NCBI RefSeq assembly: GCF_000313135.1
Contig: NW_004457434.1
Span: forward strand, 219,467 to 283,466
Direction of reading: 5' to 3'
Length of the DNA stretch: 64,000 nt
DNA from: Acanthamoeba castellanii str. Neff
Taxonomy: Eukaryota; Discosea; Longamoebia; Acanthamoebidae
Every line of letters begins with the position of its first letter. Within the stretch, counting starts at the first letter, position 1. The notes below the pieces were generated by a model. It saw only the letters and a list, made by a program, of their open reading frames with translations. It ran no database searches and was not told the origin of the DNA. The translations under genes were made by a program, and so were the position numbers. This document shows positions 54,769-64,000 of the stretch, piece by piece.

Positions 54769-57557
54769 ATGGCTCAAAAAACGAGTCGGCTTTCTGCCGC
54801 CCTCATCATCCTCCAAGTACTGTTCGTTGCCCAGGGGGTGTGGCCATCGTGCGGCGTGGCTGTCGGTGGCGGCGGTAATGGCGACCTGTCCAAGGGACCT
54901 TGGGCGGGTGGTCCAGAGCCTGGCACGCTGGGCCTCTCCTATCCCGCGCCCTGGTTCCAGCCCACCATAAACGGCGCCCCCATGTCTCAGACGCTGGGGA
55001 GCATGGACCCGGTGGTCGACCTGAGCCAGTCGAGCGTGACTGGCCCCGGAGTCTACACCTCCATCGGCCCGCTGGCCCGCACCGCCAAGATCTACACCTA
55101 CGTGGCCAACGCGGACGCGGGCGGTGTGGGCGTGCTCCAGACGGGCATGCCGACCATCTGCCCGCGCGAGGACCCCTTCTTCGGCGCGCTCGAAGTGGCC
55201 ATGTCGGAAGACGACAACACGTACCGCGTGGGGGTCAAGTTCAACAACTACATCAAGGTGATTAAGTTCGCCAATGACAACTCCATCATCAGCGAGTTCA
55301 AGGTCAACACTCTCGGCCTGCAGGACTACAAGAACCGCGGTGCCACCCTGGCCTGCAACTCGACCTGCCTGTCGATCCACGCCTGCCACTCCAAGACCCG
55401 CGGTACGGGCATCTCGACAGAGCTGTGGGGCCTCGTGGCCCACGCCAACACCGCCGCGGTGGTGATCAAGGTGCTCGACCGGGTGTGGTTCCAGCTCTAC
55501 TCGGACGACGGCACGCTCCTGCAGAACGTGAACCTCAACCTTTGGGGCTACCCTCAGTCCAATGTCCTGTCCGAGCCCGGCAAGCTCGCGTACGGCTACG
55601 CCAACTACGCCAACGCATACTCGGGCGGTGGCTTTCCCTACAAGGTCTACTACGCCTACTACCACGCCACGGAGGGCGGGTGCGACCACCAGGGCGAGCA
55701 GCTGATCATCATCGACCCCACCAACTGGAAGGCCTGCGCTGCGGGACGCCCCAACTGGAAGACCGCGACCAGCGCCACGGATGTCGCCGTCGCCCTGGCC
55801 TGGGCCGGTTCACACTCCTTTGCGCGTCGCTTGGTCAAGGTGAAGACAGGATGGTCGCTCGGAGGAGACATCATCGCCCTGGCCGTGCTGGACTATCCCT
55901 ACCAGCGTAGCCCCCAGCACCCGGGCAAGGGCGGCATCGAGCTCCTGGGGCCGCACAACGGGCAGGTGGCGTCTACCTACTGGTTTCCCGACGGCTGGAC
56001 CCAGACCCTCATGGGCGACTGGGTCTACCCCGAGGGCGGGTGGAACCGTAGCTCAGCCCTCCCCGAATACCTCATCCTGGGCTCCTACTCCCAGCAGTAC
56101 TGCCCTACCTACCTCACCAACGGCGCGTGCGGCGGCTTCACCGCCTGGTTCGTCGTCGTCCGTGGAAACCACGTACGTGACCCACTGCTGGTTACATTGT
56201 AACAATTCTCCCATGCAACACCACACTCTACTACAATCGCTGTTGATCGACTTTACAGCTTACCCAACTCCCTCTATGTCAGGCGGACGTTGACAACAAG
56301 CCGGTGGTTTACAGGAAGCAGATGACCCCGGACACTGCAAGCAACATTGACATCATCGCCACCCACCTGGCCCGCGTCGGCGTGGATCGGTACCTCTACG
56401 CGTGGACGAAACGTACTCGTAGCCCGGCCTCCGGGGGGTGCGTCGGCGTCCCTTCACTGATCCAGAACTACATGGCGATCATCGACGGCCTGGGCAACTT
56501 CATCTCGCCGATCGAGGAGGTCACCAACCTCTTCACTTGGAGCCACATGACCGAGTTCCGCTCCAACGCCAACGGTGACGTGTTCTGGGTCCAGTCCTGG
56601 CTGCAACACGCAAGCGACACGGCGTCGGGCAACGTGGCTGGTGCGCCGCGCTACAGCCGCGACATGAGCGAGGACACCAACAAGATCTACATCGTGCGCA
56701 TGAACGGCCTGGCCACGGCCAACACCTCGCCGTCGGCCTCTCCCACCATCTCCGGCTTGCCCTCGGTAACACCCACGAGCTCGATAACGCCTACGGTATC
56801 TCCCACGAGATCGGTCACACCTTCGGTCACGCGCACGCCCTCCGTCACGCCCTCCGTCACGCCCTCCACATCAGTGTCGCCCTCGGTCACCCCCTCGCAG
56901 TCGGTGACCCCGTCGGTAACGCCCACAACGTCGATCACCCCCTCAGGCACGCCGACCCGGTCGCCCACCTCCTCGCCGACACCCTCGGCCTCGCCTTCGC
57001 AGGTCTCGCAGTCACCCACACCGTCGATCACGCCCCCCCAGTCGCCCACGCGGTCGACCACGCCCACCCAGTCGCCCACGCGGACATCGACCCCTACGCG
57101 ATCCCCATCAGTCAGCCCGACGGGCACGCACGTCACCCGGACCCCAACGCCCTCGCGGTCGCCCTCCCGATCGACCACGCCCAGCGCGTCCGGCACGCGT
57201 ACAACACGATCACCCACCTCCTCTCGGTCGCCCACGAGGTCTCCGACGTCGTCGCCCGGCAGCGGAGTCGCTAGCGGCGGCGATGGTGAAGGCATCACCA
57301 GCGGCAGCTCGGGGGATGATGTGGGCGTGGCCGCGGGCGTGGCCGTACCAATCTCGATCATCGCCGCCATCGGGATTGCGGCCTTTGTGCTCTTTCTCGT
57401 CTACCGCTTCCGGCGCCACGTACGGCCCCCGCCGGCTGCTCTTCGTCGCGGCTCGCAGCGACTGCCCGATTCCACCCCGCTCCATGACAATATCGCGTTG
57501 CAGCACGTCAACAGCATGTACTCTCCCCAAGCGACGGGCTTCCGCGCCGATCTGTAA
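54769..57557 (+). CDS. Type I membrane protein with Ser/Thr/Pro (mucin-like) stalk
   Basis: About 890 residues with a single intron (56173 to about 56280, GTACG donor), in contrast to its neighbours. N-terminal hydrophobic signal ([20 protein letters not shown]). The ectodomain is large and aromatic/glycine-rich: [99 protein letters not shown]. Repeated features such as [18 protein letters not shown] suggest a beta-propeller-like or lectin-like fold, but I recognise no family. From about residue 610 to 795 a stalk of TPS/SPS/SVTPS units follows, a likely heavily O-glycosylated region. Then comes a single transmembrane helix ([20 protein letters not shown]) with a basic stop-transfer RFRRH and a short cytosolic tail. 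Probably a plasma membrane or vacuolar surface glycoprotein. Confidence 0.8.
56720..57262 (+). repeat. Degenerate Ser/Thr/Pro coding repeat
   Basis: A stretch of about 180 codons of S-V-T-P, T-P-T and S-P-T units, with repeating CCC-TCG/GTC-ACG patterns but no long perfect unit. The GC-rich periodicity leaves the antisense strand open for over 200 codons; that antisense frame is not considered a gene. Confidence 0.75.
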
Positions 57558-57650
57558 ACGTCGTTCTTGGCGGCCACTCGTGGCGGGCTGACCACTTTGA
57601 AATTGTTTTTCTTTTTTAAAAAAGAAACAACTTCGTGTGAAACCTTGAGC

Positions 57651-59800
57651 ATGGCGTACCGTTTGAGGGTGAGGAACGCGGCTCAGCTGGTGACGATCTG
57701 CTCGGGCGGGCAGCGTTTCAAGGTTGGCAAGGACCAAGACGAGGTGCACTCCCCTAATCTCAATGGATTCAGTTGCGATTCTTTGCAAGCTCACGCGAAA
57801 TTTGTGTCCAGGTGGAAGTAATTGAGAATGGCACCATAATCGTGGACCATGATGGTAACATCGCAGCCGTGGGCACTGAGGAGGAGCTGAGCAAGGCCGA
57901 GGCCTTCCGCTCCGCCACCTACGAAGCGGACATCGATGCCACCGGCAAGGTGGTCCTGCCTGGTACCAGCGACCCCCCCACAACGCGTAAGAGCGGCGTA
58001 GGATACTGCGCTGAGCCTCTCCTCTGACGATGCTCCCTGCAGGGTTGGTGGACGGTCACACGCACCCCGTGTGGGCCGGCGACCGCGTGCACGAGTTTGC
58101 GATGAAGCTGGCGGGTGCCACCTACATGGACATCCACAAGGTTCATCTACTCCCTTGCGGTGACCCAACGTTTTGCGTTTAACAATGCTAAACCCACCCG
58201 CACCACCACACGCGCGCAGGCGGGAGGCGGAATCGGGTTCACGGTCGGCCACACCCGCACCGCCACTGAGGAGGAGCTGCTGGGTAAGTGCGTGTGTCGT
58301 CGTGCGCGCGTCCAGCGCGCCTTGGTTTCAACGATCATCACCCTTTCTTACTCGAATCGACCTGTGCAGGATCGTGCCTGCAACGGTTGAACCGCATGCT
58401 GCGCTTGGGCACGACGCTCGTCGAGTGCAAGAGCGGCTACGGCCTCGAGACGGAGACGGAGATGAAGATGCTCAAGGTACGTCGTGTGCCTCCTCCGCGC
58501 CGCACAGGGACATTGCATTCGTCGAACTGCATTAATTGTTGCCTTACTTCTTCTTCTTCTTCGTTCTTTAGGTATTGCATCAAGCCAGGACCCGCACGCC
58601 GATCGAAATCGTGGCCAACTACCTGGGCGCCCACTCGGTACCCAAGGGGATGACTGCTGACCAGGCCACCGAAGACATTCTCAACAACCAGATTCCCGCC
58701 CTCAAGGTAAGGTGTCTCTCAGTGCGTAGTGTGGTGGGTGGCCGTGGCGGTGACTGTTCCATGGCTGTGAAAAAGCGAGAGCTCACTCTTGACTACTTAA
58801 CAGGAGCTCGCCGCGAAGGGAGAGATATCGCCGGAGCTCATCGATGTGTTCCTTGAGAAGGGCGTGTTTGACCAGGCCCAGACCAAGTACAATAGTGGCC
58901 TCAACCTCTCCACTCTCCCTCGAGACCTGCGCTTGGGGTTTTGATGATGTTGATGATGTGCGCGCGTACGAATCACAGGCGCATTCTTGAGGCGGGCAAG
59001 GAGGCCGGCCTTTTGCTCAACTTCCACGGCGACGAGATCAACTACATGAACGCCGGAGAGCTCGGCGGAGAGCTCGGTGCGCTCAGCATCAGCCACCTCG
59101 AGCGAGTACGTACCTTCGCACCTTCGCACCTTCGCACTCCCTTCGCCTTTCACCGCTTCAGGTTCATGGTAGGCGGTGGGGGAATCACCATCAACGCGTT
59201 GCATTGCTCTTCATGACGGTACCATGGAATGCAGGTGAGTGATGAAGGCATTGCAGCCATGGCCAAGGTCCCGACGTTCGCTGTGCTCCTGCCCACCACG
59301 GCCTACATCCTTCGCTTGGAGCACCCGCCCGCTCGCAAGATGATCGAAGCCGGTAAGCCCCGAGTTCGTAGTGCAGTGTGCGTCGTGGTGCCCTGACATG
59401 GATCCATGTCTGCGACCAACAGGTGTGCCGGTGGCGCTCGGCAGTGACTTCAACCCGAACGCGCACTGCATGTCGATGCCGATGGTCATGAACATGGCGT
59501 GCGTCAACATGCGGATGACGATGAAGGAGGCCCTCGTGGCTGCCACCATCAACGCTGCCGGTACTGTACTGCTCATTTCCCTCCTCCTTGAGTGTATCGT
59601 TGGCTGGTACTGAGAGGCGGCGTGGCTGTATCGGGGTCCATAAAGGTTCGCTGAACAAGAGCGCGACGCACGGCTCGCTAGAGGTGGGCAAGGTGGGCGA
59701 CCTGCTCATCGTCAACGCGCCGCGTTGGGAGCATCTCATCTACCAGATGGTGGATCCGCCGCTCGAGCACGTCGTCAAGAAGGGCCGCCTGGTCTTCTAA
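57651..59800 (+). CDS. Imidazolonepropionase (AMDHD1/HutI)
   Basis: Third enzyme of histidine degradation: hydrolyses 4-imidazolone-5-propanoate to N-formimino-glutamate. Exons read [60 protein letters not shown] (metal-binding HxH of the amidohydrolase fold), [40 protein letters not shown] (family signature [11 protein letters not shown]), [26 protein letters not shown] motif ([15 protein letters not shown], His ligand and acid), [34 protein letters not shown] (catalytic Asp), then [20 protein letters not shown] and [20 protein letters not shown]. Ends VVKKGRLVF at 59800. About 10 introns, length near 425 residues as usual. No other histidine-pathway gene is adjacent. Confidence 0.95.
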
Positions 59801-60234
59801 CAAACTCCCCTCCCTGGCCATGGTCGGCACTCAGAGCACGAATTACTACATGTTTACTACAATTTTCAGGCGTCTCAAGTCGAGATCATGAGGATGTTCG
59901 ATTATACAACCTCCCGCGGATTAGAACAGAGGACGGACTTATGAGGGCACGTATCTCATCCTCTGGAACCCAACCTCTTCTCCTGCCCCTTGCCAGCACA
60001 CCCGTTCAAGCACGCTGCTTGATTGTGCTTCGCTCATCTTTCGCGTTACGCATAGCTGCTTTCCGCCAAAAAAATGGCATGCCAAACATTCCGCACACTC
60101 TGTTTTAGGTAAGATGGTGACCGTGCAGGCAGGAACATGAACAGAAGGAGGATCAGGAGGCAGAGAGAGGCAGACATTGAGGGGGGGACGTAGAGTGTAT
60201 TATCGATAGAACAACGAAAGAGGAGGAGAGGAAA
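59801..60234. other. Intergenic stretch, no gene seen
   Basis: About 430 bases; contains a purine-rich run (60130-60230) just upstream of the kinase start. No RNA gene or protein-like frame noted. Confidence 0.45.
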
Positions 60235-63200
60235 ATGGATTCCGCTACGACGGATCGCCACCAGTTTGTATCGGCCGAGATGGAGGACTACCTGGGCCAG
60301 ATGCGCAGTATCAGCCAGCAGCAGAAGCTCGTGGAGACCAACATACGCGCCCGGTTCGCGCAAGCCATCGCCAACGGCTTCGAGCGCCGCACGGCCGACG
60401 AGCTGATCTCGCTCGACGCTGAGGACGAGCGGCTGGGCCAGGAGTACGTGCGGCTCCACGAGCTCTACAATTCTGCCGCTCTCGACGAGCGGCGCAGCCA
60501 GATGCTCCTGGCAGCACGCAACGCCGGCAAGACCAACGTCTTTCCTTCGCCTCATCCACCCCTCGCTGCTCGGTCGTCACCCCCAACTCGCTCTACATCA
60601 GCCCCATGAGCGAGAGGCACGCTTACCTCTTGCCCAGCACACCACCTACCAACCATTGTATTGACTGGTGCGGCGGTGAATGAAAAGGGGGCCAGGCTCG
60701 GCGTCGAGTCATCTCATACGGTCCACACTGTCGCGAGGAGGAGAGTCGGGTGGCGGCGAGCCCGGCCTGTCGCACGACATTCTCACCTGGTACGCCGACT
60801 ACTCCACTTCACCACAACTCACTGGAGCCTCGCACCACTGCAACATGCACGTGGCTTGTAAATGGTGTATATAGAGCTTGACCTAATAGGCTGTGACCTG
60901 CAGGGAGTTGGCGCGTGACGAGATCAAGCTTGAGGACGTCACACTGGGCAAAGGCGCGTTTGGCACGGTGACCAAGGTACCTTTCGGCGGCGAGTGTGTG
61001 CGCGTGGGCAGCTGGTGGTCTCAACTGGCGTACATCTGCGCCAGGGCGTACTGCGGGGCAAGACGGTGGCGGTGAAGTCGTTGCCGATCGTGTGGAGCCG
61101 CAACGGCGAAATCGGCCAACGCACCACCGAGGTGCTCAACGACTTCCGTAACGAATGCGCCGTGATGAGGTTTGCCCCGCACCTTGAACACCATCGCACG
61201 CAATTGTTCCCCCTCAACCTGTGTGCTTTGTGCTGTGTGTCGTGCATGTGTGTCGTGTGCGTGTGTGTGCAGCAAATTGTTGCACCCGAACGTGTTGCTG
61301 CTGATGGGCGTCTGCATCGAGCAAGCGACGGACACGCTGCTCATGGTGACCGAGCTCATGGAGAACGGATCCATGTTCGACCTGCTCCACCGGGGCAAGA
61401 CGCGGCTGGCCTTCAAACAGCGGATGCGCGCCGCCAAGGACTGCGCCCTCGGCATGAACCACCTCCACCTCAACAAGCCCCACCCCATCCTGTACGTTCC
61501 ACTCTCATCAAAATAATGTTAGTATTGTTTTTCTTTTTTTATTGTCTTCTCACAGTGTGGCCTGCAGGCACTTGGTACGTATGCTTGGCGCAGGGATATC
61601 TGGACGGATCTGCGCGTGTGGGCTACTGCTGACGTCACCGGTGCCAAAAACAGGACCTCAAGACGGCGAACCTCCTCGTGAACGCCAACTTCGTGACCAA
61701 GGTCGCCGGTACCTACGTTGTGTTCGTTCGTGGGTTGTGTGGGGCTACCTACCGGTGAATGTGGTCATTCATTGCCCAGCGGGACGCAGATTTTGGTATG
61801 TCGAAGGTGTACGGACTGAAGGACACGAAAAGCGTGGGCGGCACGCCTTTCTACATGTCGCCCGAGGCGCTCAATGAGCACCCTCCCGATGCCAAGTCCG
61901 ACGTCTACGCGTACTGTTCATCGCACATGCACACGCACACGCGCACGCACACGCCTCTCATCTGGCGTTGGCCCGGATCGCGCAGGTTCGCCATCATACT
62001 GTGGGAGCTGGTGACACAGAAGGTGCCCTACACGGACGAGAAGTTCCGTACCGATGCGCTCGGCCTCGCTCAGCTCTACTGTCACGTCGTCGAGGAGAAG
62101 AAACGACCAGTGGTCAGTACCGCCCCTTCTATTTGCGCTTAATCCTGGACCAACGCTGATGTGCGTGGCCTTGTGGGTCGTATGTGTCGTGTTCGTGCGC
62201 ACACAGGTTCCGCATGATTGTCCGCCGAAGCTGGCCAAGTTGATTGAGCAATGCTGGGCGCATGACCCCGCCGACCGGCCCACGTTCCAGGAGATCCTCG
62301 ACTCCCGTATTCTCGACGAAGGTGCCCACCACCATTCCCCCCATCCACCCCATTTTCGGGGGCGCCATGGACTCACCACCCCTTTGCCTGCCCCAGTGGT
62401 GCTGGACGATGCCATATCGGAGGTGAACGCGCTGGGCCGTGCGTTCTGGCGGGACTCGTTCGTGCACCAGAAGGAGCTGCTGCTGGCGGTCGAGTGGCCC
62501 GTGTTTGCGCGTGCGCTGGCGTCGTGGTGCGGCATCAGGACTGCCGACGGCGATTTGGAAAAGGACATCCGATGGAAGGCCCTCCACATGGTCCTCGTCC
62601 CAGGTACCCCACTCGTGCTCCCTTTTCCTGGTCGTGCCGGGCTTCTCATTACTTCTGGCACGCACACGCATGCACACGACACGCACATCACACGCACATC
62701 ACACGCGTGTGCAATCGCTCTTAGATCACACGTCACAGGTGACGCTGGAGAGGTTCAGTGCGGTGCTGGAGTGGTTTGGGCCGTTCGCCAAGGGCGACAA
62801 GCTGTTTAAGAACGTCCTCACCACGATCCGCATCAAGTACCGCCATCGAATCCTTGTGTGCTGTCCTACAGTAATGCCACACACGAGCCTCGCCACTCAC
62901 CGCCTCGCGTTCGCTTTCAGGGGCTTCTATGGCGACGCGTCGTCGGAGCAGATGGGCATCTTGCTGGCGGGCAAGGCCGTCGGTTCGTACGTCATCCGCT
63001 TCAGCGGCCTGCAACCGGGCTTCTTCACCATCACCACTCTCGCCTCCAAAGACAACATCCAGAGCTTCCGCATCAGGTCCACCCCGTCGCCCCATCTTCC
63101 TGTGGTCGGTGCTCACAGGCTTGCGTGTCGTGTCGTTGGCCGTGTGTGTCGTGTGTGTCGTGTGCAGTCATTCGCCGGGGCGGGGCTACTGGCTGAAGGA

Positions 63201-63669
63201 GGACCAGGTGTTCCCCACGCTGAAGAAGCTGGTCAAGACCTACCAGGCCACCCTGGGCCTCCTCGCGCCGCTGACGGGGTCCAAGTACCGCCAGCTGCTG
63301 GTCGAGTTCCGGGAGGGCGAGCGAGACAACGTCTACGACGTGCTCACCCCCGCGCCCGTCGACCTGCTGCCCGTCCTCTCCCCTCGCTCGTCAGTCCCTC
63401 CCGCGAAACGGCCGTCCGCCACCTCCTCCCCATCCGGTAGCAGGGAGGTGGCGGCCCTGTCGAGCAGCAAGGAGAAGAAGAAGGAAAAGGAGAAGGAAAA
63501 GGAGAAGAAGGCGAAGAAGGAGCACAAGGCGGCCCTGTCGAGCAGCAAGGAGAAGGAGAAGGCCAAGCAGAAGAGGAAGGAGGAGAAGGAGAAGGCCAAG
63601 ACGGAGAAGAGCAAGGAGACAAGCCTGCGGAAGAGCAGCAAGAAGCCAACAAACAGCCTGGGCGACTAG
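60235..63669 (+). CDS. Shk-type kinase: TKL kinase domain plus SH2 domain
   Basis: A dual-specificity-like kinase of the amoebozoan SH2-kinase (Shk) family. The N-terminal exon is helical (MEDYLGQMRSISQQQKLVET, ADELISLDAEDERLGQEYVR); its link to the next exon near 60540-60690 is not resolved. Kinase: ITLW-type lead DILTWELARDEIKLEDVTLG with glycine loop GKGAFGTVTK, GKTVAVKSLP (catalytic Lys), LHPNVLLLMGVCIEQATDTL, VTELMENGSMFDLLHRG, catalytic loop HLDLKTANLL (Leu in place of Arg of HRD), DFGMSKVYG, GTPFYMSPEALNE, KSDVYAFAIILWELVTQKVP and PADRPTFQEILDSRI. A linker VVLDDAISEVNALGRAFWRD leads to the SH2 region: GFYGDASSEQMGILLAGKAV, GSYVIRFSGLQPGFFTITTL (SH2 FLVR-like: YVIRFS with its Arg), GYWLKEDQVFPTLKKLV. 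The tail is Lys/Glu-rich (KEKKKEKEKEKEKKAKK). Stop at 63667-63669. Confidence 0.88.
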
Positions 63670-63742
63670 TAATGGAGGAGGAGGTCTTCTTGTATTTACA
63701 TCGCTATCTTCCTTCTATTTACACTTGGGTGGTACCACGTGT

Positions 63743-63949
63743 TTATCTGTAGACCTCCTCGGCAGCGGAGGCGCTCGACTCGCGGTGGGCGCCGGGCGTG
63801 CGGGTGGGCACGCTCGCCGAGGAGATGTTGACATCGAGGTCCACCTTGGGGTTGGTGAGGATGTAGGCCAGGCACCACGGCTCCAAGTGAATCTGACAAA
63901 CACCAAAGGAATCACGTGAGCTCACGAAAAGCTGCGTGTGCGTGTGCGT

Positions 63950-63987
<38 letters not shown>

Positions 63988-64000
63988 GACGGTACCTCAC
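63743..64000 (-). CDS. 3' end of an unrecognised gene entering from the right
   Basis: The last exon (63892 to 63743) reads IHLEPWCLAYILTNPKVDLD, VNISSASVPTRTPGA and SSASAAEEVYR, then stops. It is preceded on the minus strand by an intron holding GA and GT/CA microsatellites (about 63930-63988), and by the last bases of an earlier exon (GTGAG then donor GTACC at 63995). The 3' end lies 73 bases from the kinase stop, convergent. Too little is present to name a family. Confidence 0.5.

Noticed and set aside
54733..55689. 318-codon minus-strand open frame
   Set aside because: Antisense to the signal peptide and ectodomain of the membrane protein; rich in Val, Gly, Arg and His as expected for a shadow frame.
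56687..57370. 227-codon minus-strand open frame with VGDRVGV-type repeats
   Set aside because: Direct antisense image of the Ser/Thr/Pro stalk repeat; no independent support.

Overview
This is intron-dense, GC-rich protist nuclear DNA. Nearly every gene is cut by many short GT-AG introns of about 50-120 bases, donors often read GTACG, intergenic spaces are short and AT-rich, and several protein families point to Amoebozoa: an SH2-bearing TKL kinase of the Shk type, a CARMIL/Acan125-like protein, a PH-CRIB STE20/PAK kinase and a BEACH protein. An Acanthamoeba-like genome is the best guess. This is inferred from gene content and style, not from any database match. Gene spans below run from start codon to stop codon including introns; exon joins were read by eye.

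Left part (1-19.8 kb): an unrecognised membrane protein running off the left edge (-), a decayed-looking leucine-rich-repeat locus (-), a GOST/GPR180-type seven-transmembrane protein (-), a PAK-like kinase (+), a CARMIL-like LRR protein (+), an FKBP-TPR immunophilin with an apparent 1-base frameshift (+), an S9 prolyl-oligopeptidase-family peptidase (-), and a glyoxalase-like VOC protein (+) whose start lies only 39 bases from that of the peptidase.

Middle part (19.9-38.5 kb): WDR4/Trm82 tRNA methyltransferase subunit (+) convergent with archease (-), two poorly characterised genes (-), one of them with a Val/Ala repeat and an in-frame TAG, another small hypothetical (-), a methyltransferase (-), a secreted endonuclease/exonuclease/phosphatase-fold protein (+), glucose-6-phosphate dehydrogenase (+), an RlmN-like radical SAM enzyme (+), a small SLX9/FAM207-like basic protein (-) and a Rab7-family GTPase (+).

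Right part (38.8-64 kb): a striking predicted fusion of a ubiquitin-conjugating (E2) domain with an F-box and further conserved-looking regions (+), an 11-kb BEACH-WD40 gene (+), a possible small gene (-), a type I membrane protein with a long Ser/Thr/Pro stalk and only one intron (+), imidazolonepropionase of histidine breakdown (+), the Shk-type kinase (+), and the 3' end of a gene entering from the right (-).

The genes are unrelated housekeeping and signalling functions, as expected for a eukaryotic chromosome. Loose themes are cytoskeleton and membrane traffic (PAK, CARMIL, Rab7, BEACH), RNA maturation (WDR4, archease, RlmN-like, SLX9-like) and ubiquitin. I saw no tRNA or rRNA gene, CRISPR array, transposon or viral gene.
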